Source: Nonomuraea thailandensis
GTDB taxonomy: Bacteria > Actinomycetota > Actinomycetes > Streptosporangiales > Streptosporangiaceae
Assembly: GCF_024172165.1 (NCBI RefSeq)
Contig: NZ_JAMZEB010000002.1
Location: 2,191,501-2,255,500, forward strand
Length of the DNA stretch: 64,000 nt
Reading direction: 5' to 3'
Below the pieces are notes generated by a model that did not search any database, was not told the origin of the DNA, and saw only the letters and a program-made list of their open reading frames with translations. The translations under genes and the position numbers were made by a program. Positions 41,981 to 50,140 of the stretch are shown piece by piece. Within the stretch, counting starts at the first letter, position 1. Each line of letters opens with the position of its first letter.

Positions 41981-43940
41981 GGCCACCATCACCCCGGTCC
42001 CGTCCACCGCGGGCCCTGACCGGGTGACCGTCCTCGGTGAGGGCCGCCTGCACACGGCCATCCGCGCGGCCCTCGCCTCCGCCGTGGCACCGGGCGGCGG
42101 CGCGATCGTCGTCGTGAGCGACGCCGACGACGTGCGGCCGTATCCCGCGGTGGCGCGGCGTGCGGCCGAGCGGGACGTGCCCTGGCTGCCGGTGCGCGTC
42201 GAGGCCGGTTGGGCGCTGGTGGGCCCCGCCGTCCGCCCGTCCCGCCCCGGCTGCCCGACCTGCGTGGCCCGCAGGCGCGCGGGCAACCGCCCGGACGCGC
42301 GGGCCCGTGACGCGCTGCGTGCCAAGTGGGGCGACACCCTGGACTGCCGGCCCACCAGCCTGCTCACCCCGCTCGTCTCGCGTACGGTCGCCGCGCTGGT
42401 CGCCGACGAGGTGCACCGGCTGCGGCGCGACCCCGGCTCCGCGCGGACCGCCGGCGCGCTGCTGAGGGTCCGCCTGCCCACCGCCGAGGTACGCCGCCAC
42501 ACGTTCCTGCCCGACCCCCTCTGCCCCGACTGCGGCGCCCGCCAGGACGACGGCCCGCACGCCGGCCTGTACGTCCCGCGCTCCGCGCCCAAACCGGACC
42601 CGGGCACGTACCGGATCGGCGGGATCACCGGCAGGGAGGCGGAGCTGGAGCGGCGGTTCGTCGACGCGGAGACCGGCATCGTCCAGGCCCTGGTCGCGCA
42701 GGAGCGCGGCGGCGGCCCGATGGCGGTCGCCCGGCTCAGCCCGGCCCGCACCGAGCACGAGAGCCACCACGGCTACGGCCGCAGCGACGACTTCGCCTCG
42801 GCCCGCGCCACCGCCGTGGCCGAGGCCCTGGAACGCATCGCCGGCATCCACCCCCGCAGCCGCCGGACCACCGTCCGCGCAGCGTACGAGGACGTCGCCG
42901 ACCATGCCCTCGACCCGCGCACGCTGGGCCTCTACCCCGACGACCGGTACGACCAGCCAGGCTTCCTGTTCACCCGCTTCGCCCCGGAACGCCCCACGAC
43001 CTGGGTGTGGGCGTACTCGTTCGGCCGCGACGCCCCCGTGCTCGTGCCGGAGAGCTACGCCTTCTTCGGCCCCCGCCCCCGCGACGACCTCGGCTTCGCC
43101 TACGAGTGCTCCAACGGCTGCGCCCTGGGCGGCCACCCGGCGGAGGCGATCCTGTACGGCCTGCTGGAGGTGGCCGAGCGGGACGCGGCCCTGGCCACCT
43201 GGTACGCCCGCATCCCCGTCCCGCGCGTGGACCTCGGCTCGGCGGCCGACCGCCGCATCCCGATGCTCGCCCAGCGGGTGCGGGACCGGCTCGGCTACGA
43301 CGTGCACGCGTTCGCCGCGCTGATGGAGCAGCGGGTGCCGGTGTTCTGGGTGATGGCCGTCGACGCCCTGGACCGGCCGGACCGGCCGCGCGCGCTGTGC
43401 GGCTCCGCCTCGCACCTCGATCCCGAACGTGCCCTGCGCCGCGCGCTGGAGGACCTCGGGCCCATGCTGGCCAGTCACGTCGAACGTTACGACCCGGCGT
43501 CCTCGGCGCGGCTCGTAACGGACTCCGACCAGGTACGGCTGCTGGAGCACCATCCCCTGACCTACGCCCACCCGGACGCGTTCGGCAGGCTCGGCTTCCT
43601 GTCGCTGGAGGGGCCCGCGCTCACGACGGCCGAGGTGGCGGCCCGGGCGGCGTGGCCCGAGCACGACGACCTGTGCGCGGACGTGGCCGAGCTGGCAGGA
43701 CGCTACCTGGCCGGCGGGCTCGACGTCATCGCCGTCGACATCACCTCGCCCGAGGCGCGGGCGTGCGGCATGCACGCCGCGAAGGTCATCGTGCCGGGGA
43801 CGGTGCCCATGACGTTCGGGCACCGCTACCGGCGCCTGCACGGCCTGCCCCGGCTGCCGGGCCTGCCGAGGATCCTCGGCCACCGCGACCGCGACCTGCG
43901 GCCCGAGGAGCTGAACCCATACCCGCACCCGTTCCCCTGA
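41973..43940 (+). CDS. YcaO cyclodehydratase (azoline-forming)
   Basis: 655 residues. The N-terminal part has a zinc tetrathiolate, PGCPTC (about residue 90) and LCPDCG (about 187). The YcaO domain follows: ATP-site acidic motifs are AVAEALERIAG and GGHPAEAILYGLLEVAERDA. The protein ends NPYPHPFP, the proline-rich tail needed in azoline-forming YcaO enzymes. It uses ATP to activate backbone amides and convert Cys/Ser of the precursor into thiazolines/oxazolines, together with the preceding ThiF-like protein. LazE/TbtG-like by architecture. Confidence 0.92.
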   Translation: MTEATITPVPSTAGPDRVTVLGEGRLHTAIRAALASAVAPGGGAIVVVSDADDVRPYPAVARRAAERDVPWLPVRVEAGWALVGPAVRPSRPGCPTCVARRRAGNRPDARARDALRAKWGDTLDCRPTSLLTPLVSRTVAALVADEVHRLRRDPGSARTAGALLRVRLPTAEVRRHTFLPDPLCPDCGARQDDGPHAGLYVPRSAPKPDPGTYRIGGITGREAELERRFVDAETGIVQALVAQERGGGPMAVARLSPARTEHESHHGYGRSDDFASARATAVAEALERIAGIHPRSRRTTVRAAYEDVADHALDPRTLGLYPDDRYDQPGFLFTRFAPERPTTWVWAYSFGRDAPVLVPESYAFFGPRPRDDLGFAYECSNGCALGGHPAEAILYGLLEVAERDAALATWYARIPVPRVDLGSAADRRIPMLAQRVRDRLGYDVHAFAALMEQRVPVFWVMAVDALDRPDRPRALCGSASHLDPERALRRALEDLGPMLASHVERYDPASSARLVTDSDQVRLLEHHPLTYAHPDAFGRLGFLSLEGPALTTAEVAARAAWPEHDDLCADVAELAGRYLAGGLDVIAVDITSPEARACGMHAAKVIVPGTVPMTFGHRYRRLHGLPRLPGLPRILGHRDRDLRPEELNPYPHPFP

Positions 43941-43974
43941 CCGTTCACCGCCGAAGGAAGGAGGCAGATCCCGC

Positions 43975-45735
43975 GTGCACACGACCACGGCGACGAGCGC
44001 GCCCGGCACGGCCACGAGCCGCTACCTGGCCGCCATGCGGAACCGCGGCCCGCTGTCCATCGACTGGGCGGCCGCGCCGACCCGGCACAAGCGCTACCCC
44101 GGGGCCGAACGTGTCCGGCTGCCCTGGACCGCCGGCGGGCCCCAGGCCCTCGGCCTGGCCGGCGAGCTGCTGCGGGACCTGCTCGGCCTGACCCGGATCG
44201 TGTGGTCCCACCACCTGGACGACGGCGGCGAGCCTTCCGGGCGGCCTCCCCTGCTGCTCACCGGCCGGCCCGCGCCGTCGGGCGGCGGGCTCTACCCCAT
44301 CGAGGCGTACGTGGCCGCCGGCGAAGCTCTCTCGCCCACCGCCGACCCGCTCTCGCCTGCCGCCGAGCCGCCCTTACGCACCGGGGAGCAGCCGCGCCTG
44401 CCCGCGGCCCTCTACCACTACGACCCGGTGCATCACGTGCTGGAGCGCCTTCGTGACGGCGACCACGTCCCGGCGCTGACCGGCCTGATCGCGGACGGCA
44501 CTCCGGCGGACCTGGTGATCGTCCTGTCCGCGGTGTTCTGGCGGTCGATGTTCAAGTACGGCGACTTCGGCTACCGCCTGATCTGCCAGGAGACCGGCGT
44601 GCTCATCGCCCAGGCGCTGGCCGTGGGGGAGCGGCTGGGCCTCTCGGCCCGGGCCCATCTGCGGTTCCCGGACGGCGAGCTGGACCGGCTGCTCGGCCTC
44701 GACGGCGCCCGCGAGGCCACACTGGCCGTGCTCACGTTCACCGGGGCCGCCGCGTCGCGCGCCGCTGAGCCGCCGGCGCCGTCCCTGGCGCGGCGGCTGG
44801 CGTCGCGGCCGATGGCGGGGGAGAGCAGGCCGTTGCCCAGGCCCATGCCGGACGGCCCCGCCGCCGCCCTGCACCGGGCCTGCACGCTCGCCTCCCGCGG
44901 CGAGCCCTCGGACAACGGCTCTCCGGACGCGACCAACTCGCCGGACGAAACCGCCCCGGACGAAACCGCCCCGTACGAAATCAGCCCGTACGAACCCGGC
45001 TCCGCGGATGAGACCGGCTCCCGCGACCGGGCCCTGCGGCCGCGGCCGCCCGTGCGAGCAACCCGTATCCTCCCGGCTCCCGAGCCGACGCCCGGCCCCC
45101 ACCCGGCGCGGGCGGTGGCGCGCCGCGCGTCCCCGACGGCCGGCTACCGCCCGGTGCCGTTCCCCGCGGGAGCGCTCGGCGCGGTGCTGGCGGCGGCCGG
45201 CGGCGGCTACCCGGCCGACCTGCCCGGCGCCCCGGCGGGCCCCGCCGCGACGGCGCTGTGCCTGCTGTCCCTGCGGGTGGCGGGCCTGCCGCGCGGCGCC
45301 TACTGGTACGACCCCGAACGGCACACCCTCCACGAGCTGCCCGTCGCCGCCCACGCGGAGGCCGTCACCACGGGCCCGCTGCTGGCCAACACGCGGGTGG
45401 CGCTGCGTGGCGCCGCCGCCGTGCTGATCCCCGTGGGCGACCCGGTCGCGGGCGCGAGAACGTTCGGCGACCGCTGGTACCGCATGCAGCAGATGGAGGC
45501 GGGCCTGATCGCCCAGCGGGCCACGCTCGCCGCCACCGCGCTGGGCCTGGCCGCACGCATCCACTCCGACGGCGCGAACGAGACCACCGACGAGGCGCTC
45601 GGCCTCGCCGGAACCCCGTTGCGGAGCCTGTCCTTCCTGGCGATGGGCACCCCACCGACCGGCGGGCCCCTGGTGACCCGCCCCATCCCGGCCCTGGTCG
45701 ACGAGGAGGTGGTGCCCAGCCAGACGACGGCGTGA
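43975..45735 (+). CDS. SagB/ThcOx-type azoline dehydrogenase
   Basis: 586 residues from GTG 43975 behind GAAGGAAGGAGG. Two nitroreductase-like halves. The first has RYPGAERVRLP and APSGGGLYPIEAYV, and VFWRSMFKYGDFGYRLICQETGVLIAQ (FMN binding). The second, after a repeat-rich linker (PDETAPDETAPYEIS), has RWYRMQQMEAGLIAQRATLAATALGL. The family uses FMN to oxidise azolines to azoles. Unlike LazF it carries no fused elimination domain; that is a separate gene here. Confidence 0.9.
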   Translation: MHTTTATSAPGTATSRYLAAMRNRGPLSIDWAAAPTRHKRYPGAERVRLPWTAGGPQALGLAGELLRDLLGLTRIVWSHHLDDGGEPSGRPPLLLTGRPAPSGGGLYPIEAYVAAGEALSPTADPLSPAAEPPLRTGEQPRLPAALYHYDPVHHVLERLRDGDHVPALTGLIADGTPADLVIVLSAVFWRSMFKYGDFGYRLICQETGVLIAQALAVGERLGLSARAHLRFPDGELDRLLGLDGAREATLAVLTFTGAAASRAAEPPAPSLARRLASRPMAGESRPLPRPMPDGPAAALHRACTLASRGEPSDNGSPDATNSPDETAPDETAPYEISPYEPGSADETGSRDRALRPRPPVRATRILPAPEPTPGPHPARAVARRASPTAGYRPVPFPAGALGAVLAAAGGGYPADLPGAPAGPAATALCLLSLRVAGLPRGAYWYDPERHTLHELPVAAHAEAVTTGPLLANTRVALRGAAAVLIPVGDPVAGARTFGDRWYRMQQMEAGLIAQRATLAATALGLAARIHSDGANETTDEALGLAGTPLRSLSFLAMGTPPTGGPLVTRPIPALVDEEVVPSQTTA

Positions 45736-45781
45736 CCCCGTCCGAACATTTTTCGTACGAACACTGCAGAAGGAGACACAC

Positions 45782-45961
45782 ATGTCCAGTGAGAACCTCA
45801 AGCTCGACCTGCGCGGCCTGGAGGTCGACTCGATCGACGTCGTGTCGGCCGACTCCATCGTGGCGGAGGGCCACGGCACCATCGAGACCGGTGCCTCCTC
45901 CTCCCCGGGCTACTGCTCGTCGTACCTGACGGCGATGAGCTGCTGGGCTCCGGAGCTGTAG
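45782..45961 (+). CDS. Thiopeptide precursor peptide (leader plus core)
   Basis: 59 residues, AAGGAG six bases before ATG 45782. The leader is acidic and Leu/Val-rich (NLKLDLRGLEVDSIDVVSAD), like LazA-type leaders, ending around IETGA. The core follows as two Ser and then SPGYCSSYLTAMSCWAPEL. It contains Ser, Thr and two Cys for azoles and dehydroalanines, a Ser-Cys pair near the end and a tail x-x-Pro-x-x as in lactazole (SWGSCSCQASSSCAQPQDM). TTCGTACGAA at 45752-45761 is a perfect palindrome just upstream. I do not recognise this core from any known thiopeptide. Its position between azole and dehydration genes supports the role. Confidence 0.88.
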   Translation: MSSENLKLDLRGLEVDSIDVVSADSIVAEGHGTIETGASSSPGYCSSYLTAMSCWAPEL

Positions 45962-46013
45962 AGCCGGCGTCGGCCCTCCGGTGAGCCGTACGCGGCCACC
46001 GGGATGACGAGCA

Positions 46014-46050
46014 GGGTCGAGGGCGCCCGTGCCGTGGGCGCCCTCGGCCC
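46014..46050 (+). terminator. Hairpin between precursor and dehydratase genes (attenuator)
   Basis: GAGGGCGCCC (46019-46028) pairs perfectly with GGGCGCCCTC (46036-46045), loop GTGCCGT. Flanking bases 46014-46018 and 46046-46050 extend the stem to 15 pairs with one G-U. No U tract follows, so it probably acts as a partial terminator or RNA-stabilising 3' end that raises precursor over enzyme levels. It also buries the GTG at 46029. Confidence 0.65.
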
Positions 46051-46079
46051 CTGACGAACCCTTCGAGGAGCGCGTTCCA

Positions 46080-49010
46080 TTGACCCAGGTAGCGCACGCC
46101 GTCCCCGTCGCGGGGGACGGCGACTCTGCAAGGCTCGCTGATCCCGATTATGCACTCTCGCCCGTTCTCGCCGTCCGCGTCGCGGGGCTGCCGGTGGCCG
46201 GGCTGGACCGGATGCGCTGCACCCGTACGTGGCGGCTGCTGGACGAGCTGGCCGAGATCTCGGCCCGGCTGCGGCGGGAGGGCGCGGATCTGTCCGATCC
46301 GCTGCACGAGGTGATCGGCGGCGTGGCGGCGGGCCCGCTCAGGGCGGGGCTGGTGGCGCTGCGGCGCGCGGTGTTCGCCGGACGCCGCCCGGGCGGCCGG
46401 GCCGCGTCCGCCGAGGTGCTGGCGGCCCTGCCCACGGGCCTGGCCGCCAGGATCGGCGCGTGGACCGCCCTGCGGCGCCGTGCGGAGGAGCTGCGCGCTG
46501 CGCTGCCGGCCGTGCTGGCGGCGGAGTCGCGGGAGAAGACGGCGGTGCTGCGCGAGGCGGTGTCCGACCCCGGCTTCCGCCACGGCCTCGCGCAGGGCAG
46601 CGCGGTGCTGGCCGGCAGGCTCGAAGCCTGGCTCGCCGGTCCCGCCGAGCGCCCGCCCGAGCGGCAGGAGCTGCTGCGGCTGGCCCGCTACCTGGCCCGG
46701 GCCAGCGTCAAGACCAGCCCGTACGCCACGTTCACGCTCAGCGGCCTGGGCCGGTGGGAGCCGGACGGGCCGGCGGTGCGGACGGGCGGCGAGCCGTCCT
46801 GGCAGGTCATGGCCGAGCTCGACCGGGCGGTCCTGCGCCCGCTGTGGGCGGTGCTCACCCGGCACCGGCGCGTACGGGAGCGGGCCCGGCTGCGCGTCAA
46901 CCCGTCCGCCGCCGACGACGGGAACCGGATCTGGTTCCTCAGCCCCGGGCACGGGGAGCCCCTGTCCAGCGTGCCCGCGAGCGCCGGGGTCCGGCAGGCC
47001 CTCGACTGGGTGCGCGAGCGGGACGACGCGACCCTCGCCGCGGCCCCCGGGATCGAGCCGCTGGCCGAGGCGGGGCTGCTGGAGTACCTCCCGCCGTACG
47101 ACGAGCAGGGGCCCGACCCGGTGGGGGAGCTGGCGTCCTGGCTGGCGTCGGACGGCCCCACCCCGTACGCACAGGCCGTCGCCCGGGTCGCCGAGGCACT
47201 GCGCGTCGGCGACCCGGCGATCGGCGAGGTACCCACGGGGGCACGTGGGGGAGATGAGGCGGCAGAAGGGGCGCGTACGAGGGCGCGTGGGGTCGGAGAG
47301 GCGCATGGGGGAGAGGAGGCGGCGGGGGAGGTAAGCGCGGCGTTGCCCGGCGGAGTCACCGGGGACGGCGCTGAGGTGGCGGCGGTCGTCCGGGAGGCGT
47401 TGCGGGAGGTGCTGCCGCCGGGGCCGTCCCTGCCCGACAAGAACCTGCTGTGGCACAGCGCCGTCATGCCCGGCGTCGCGGGACGGCTGAACGCGACGGC
47501 CTGGCGCGGGGTCTGCGACGACCTGGACGCTGTGCGAGGACTGCTCGGACTGTTCGACCCCGACCTGCCCGTCAAGATCGCCGCCACCGCGTTCTTCCTG
47601 GACCGGCACGGCACCGGCGGCCGGATCCCCGCCGTGGACCTCTACCGCGAGATCCACCGCGAGGCGCCGGGCGCGGGCGGGGCGCTGCTGCGCGCCATGC
47701 TCCGCGACCCGGTGGCGGGCCTGCGCGCGCTGCCGGACGCCGAGCCACCGCCCGGCCTCACCCGGCTCACCGAGCTGCGCCGAGGCTTCTGGGAGCGCCT
47801 CGGCGCCGGTCCCCAGGACACCGAACCCGGCACCCACAGCCCGGACCCCGGAGTCCCCGGCGTCCCCGGCGGCAGCCGCGAGCACCAGAGCGCACACCTC
47901 AACTCTCGCGGCGCGGACCTCAGCCCTCAGGACGCGGACCTCGGCCCTCAGGACGCAGACCTCAGCCCTCAAGACGCAGACCTCAGCCTTCAGGGCGCGG
48001 GCCCCGGCGCCCGGGAGCCGGTGGATCTCACGGCCGTGAGGCTGAGGGCCCTGGCGCGGGAGTGGCCGGATTTCGTCCGGCCCCCGGGGTCGATCTGCGC
48101 CTACCTCCAGGCCGTGCCGGGACCCGGCGGCGTGCGAGCGGTCGTCAACTCGATCTCCGCCGGTTACGGGCGCGGCCTGTCGCGGCTGCACCGCCTGGTC
48201 ACCCTGGCCGGTGGCGACGCGCCGCCGGCGGACGGCCTGCGGGCGGCGCAGGGCGACGTCATGGTGGCCGAGTGCCGAGGCCTCGTCGGCGGCGGCCTCA
48301 ACGTCCGCCCAGCCACGGCCGACCTCGCCCTCGACCACCCCTTCACCGCCCCGGACGCGCACCTGCCGAGCGTCGCCCCGGCGGACCTCACCGTCGGCCA
48401 CGACCCGGCCTGCGACCGGCTGGTTCTGTTCGACCGCGCGGGTCGCCCGGTCAGGCCGGTCCATCTGGGCATGACCGCCCAGTACTGGTTGCCGCCCTGG
48501 TTGCAGTTCCTGGTGCGGGTGTTCGGCGAGCCGTCCACGGCGATGGTGCCCGGCTGGGTGTTCCGCACGCGCAGCGAGCCGCCGGCCGAGGGTGTGGTGG
48601 AGCGCTGGCCGCGGATGGACGTCGGGCGGCTGACGGTCGCGCGGGCGGTCTGGCGGCTGCGGGCCGGCGCGTTCCCGGTGCCGGCCAAGGGCGAGAGTGA
48701 GGCGGCCTACCTGCCCAGGCTGGCCGGGTGGCTGGCGTCGCACGGGGTGTCCCGCCGGTTCTTCGCCCGCGTGGTGGACCTGGGGAGCGGCCTGCTGGCG
48801 GGGCTGCTGAGCAAGGACCGCAAGCCCATGTACGTGGACGTCACCGACCCGCTGCTGCTGGCCGGCTTCGTCCGCACGCTGCGCGACCCCGGCGCGCTGC
48901 TGGTCCTCGAAGAGGCCCTGCCCGACCCCTCCCAGGCTCCCCGGTACGGCGCGGACGCCCGCGTCACCGAGTACGTCGTGCAGCTCTCCGCGAAGCCGGG
49001 CCGCCGATGA
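46080..49010 (+). CDS. Thiopeptide-type LanB dehydratase, tRNA-Glu-dependent glutamylation protein
   Basis: 976 residues from TTG 46080, chosen because GAGGAG lies nine bases upstream while the earlier in-frame GTG at 46029 is in a hairpin loop. Matches the Lant_dehydr_N family: RMRCTRTWRLLDEL near the start, ARYLARASVKTSPYATFTLSGLGRWE, PDLPVKIAATAFFLDRHG, and PPWLQFLVRVF with LPRL toward the end. In thiopeptides this split half esterifies Ser/Thr with glutamate. Two low-complexity linkers are present: a Gly/Glu/Arg-rich one near residue 385-430 and LSPQDAD heptapeptide repeats near 610-640. Confidence 0.9.
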   Translation: MTQVAHAVPVAGDGDSARLADPDYALSPVLAVRVAGLPVAGLDRMRCTRTWRLLDELAEISARLRREGADLSDPLHEVIGGVAAGPLRAGLVALRRAVFAGRRPGGRAASAEVLAALPTGLAARIGAWTALRRRAEELRAALPAVLAAESREKTAVLREAVSDPGFRHGLAQGSAVLAGRLEAWLAGPAERPPERQELLRLARYLARASVKTSPYATFTLSGLGRWEPDGPAVRTGGEPSWQVMAELDRAVLRPLWAVLTRHRRVRERARLRVNPSAADDGNRIWFLSPGHGEPLSSVPASAGVRQALDWVRERDDATLAAAPGIEPLAEAGLLEYLPPYDEQGPDPVGELASWLASDGPTPYAQAVARVAEALRVGDPAIGEVPTGARGGDEAAEGARTRARGVGEAHGGEEAAGEVSAALPGGVTGDGAEVAAVVREALREVLPPGPSLPDKNLLWHSAVMPGVAGRLNATAWRGVCDDLDAVRGLLGLFDPDLPVKIAATAFFLDRHGTGGRIPAVDLYREIHREAPGAGGALLRAMLRDPVAGLRALPDAEPPPGLTRLTELRRGFWERLGAGPQDTEPGTHSPDPGVPGVPGGSREHQSAHLNSRGADLSPQDADLGPQDADLSPQDADLSLQGAGPGAREPVDLTAVRLRALAREWPDFVRPPGSICAYLQAVPGPGGVRAVVNSISAGYGRGLSRLHRLVTLAGGDAPPADGLRAAQGDVMVAECRGLVGGGLNVRPATADLALDHPFTAPDAHLPSVAPADLTVGHDPACDRLVLFDRAGRPVRPVHLGMTAQYWLPPWLQFLVRVFGEPSTAMVPGWVFRTRSEPPAEGVVERWPRMDVGRLTVARAVWRLRAGAFPVPAKGESEAAYLPRLAGWLASHGVSRRFFARVVDLGSGLLAGLLSKDRKPMYVDVTDPLLLAGFVRTLRDPGALLVLEEALPDPSQAPRYGADARVTEYVVQLSAKPGRR
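47905..47999 (+). repeat. 21-bp in-frame repeats in the LanB gene
   Basis: Four to five copies of a 21-base unit encode LSPQDAD-type heptapeptides in a linker between two LanB segments. Copy-to-copy changes are few. Confidence 0.75.
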
Positions 49011-50140
49011 CGGCGGCGCACGCGGACACCAACGGCGGCGCCGAGCCCCACCGGCCTGCCGCCGGCGCCGTCACGGGCGATGCCGAGGAACGCCGGCCCG
49101 GCGGCACCGCTGCCCAGGGCGATCCGGAGGGGCGCTGGGTCGCTGCGCACCTGTTCCACTTCGGTGACCTCGACCCGCTGATCACCGGCGTGGTGGACCC
49201 GGTGACGCGGGAGCTGGCAGCGGACGGCACGGCCGGCAGCGCCTTCTTCCTGCGCTACTGGGAGGGCGGCCAGCACGTGCGGCTCAGGCTGGAGGTGCCG
49301 GACCCGGCCCGCCGGCCGCGCGTCCGCGACCTGATCCGCGACCGGGCGGCGGCCCACTTCGCCCGGCACCCGTCCCCTGAGGCCGACGCGACGGCCTACC
49401 GCGCCTTCGCCGCCGCCATGGCCCGGGGCGAGCGGCGCGCGAGCTACGACGACCGGCTCCACCCCGCCGGCTCGGTGGCGTTCATCGCCTACCGGCCCGA
49501 GCACGAGGCGTACGGCGACGCCGCCTGCGTGGCCGCCGCCGAACGGCACTTCGCGGTGTCGAGCCGGCTCGCGCTGGACGTGCTGCGCGCCGGGACCGAG
49601 ATGGGCCGCCGCACGGCGATCGGCCTGGCCGCGCTCACGATCGCGGTCGCCGCCTGCGAGCCGGACCTGCCCGCCGCCGCCCACCGCCTGGCCACGGCCG
49701 CCCGCGAGACGGGCACACCACCATCCGAGCCGACGACCACCGATGCGGCCGCCGGGCCGCACTCCGCCATGGAGGACATGGAGGAGGACTGGCGGCGCCG
49801 CGGAGCCGCCCTGCTCGCCCAGACCCGCACCCTGTGGCAGCCGCCGGACTGGGGCACGGGCCTGCTCGCCGCCTGGACCTCCTCGATCCACGCCCTGCGA
49901 GCCGACCTCGACGCCCTCCAGGCCGAAGGCCGCTGCACCCCCCGCGACTCGGGCTCCCCCCACGCGTTCCTAGCCCTGGCCGCGCCACCCGAGCGCCGCA
50001 CGGTCGCCCTGATCCTGATGCGCTGCGTCCACCTGTTCCACAACCGGCTGGGACTGCGCGCCGGAGCCGAGCAGCACACGTCCTTCCTGGCGGCCCGCGC
50101 CGTCGCCGGTCTCGCCGACCCCCGGAGGTGGTCCCCCTGA
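49007..50140 (+). CDS. Thiopeptide glutamate-elimination protein (SpaB_C-type, TbtC-like)
   Basis: 377 residues, ATGA overlap with the LanB gene. After a disordered 40-residue start comes WVAAHLFHFGDLDPLITGVVDP and AFFLRYWEGGQHVRLRLEV, the thiopeptide-type SpaB C-terminal fold. MRCVHLFHNRLGL lies near the end. In split LanB systems this partner removes glutamate to form dehydroalanine. It could instead be the cycloaddition enzyme, as both share the fold, but the next gene fits that role better. Confidence 0.8.
   Translation: MTAAHADTNGGAEPHRPAAGAVTGDAEERRPGGTAAQGDPEGRWVAAHLFHFGDLDPLITGVVDPVTRELAADGTAGSAFFLRYWEGGQHVRLRLEVPDPARRPRVRDLIRDRAAAHFARHPSPEADATAYRAFAAAMARGERRASYDDRLHPAGSVAFIAYRPEHEAYGDAACVAAAERHFAVSSRLALDVLRAGTEMGRRTAIGLAALTIAVAACEPDLPAAAHRLATAARETGTPPSEPTTTDAAAGPHSAMEDMEEDWRRRGAALLAQTRTLWQPPDWGTGLLAAWTSSIHALRADLDALQAEGRCTPRDSGSPHAFLALAAPPERRTVALILMRCVHLFHNRLGLRAGAEQHTSFLAARAVAGLADPRRWSP

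Noticed and set aside
46029..46079. GTG 46029 as the start of the LanB gene
   Set aside because: It lies in the loop of a strong hairpin with no ribosome site. TTG 46080 has GAGGAG at nine bases.
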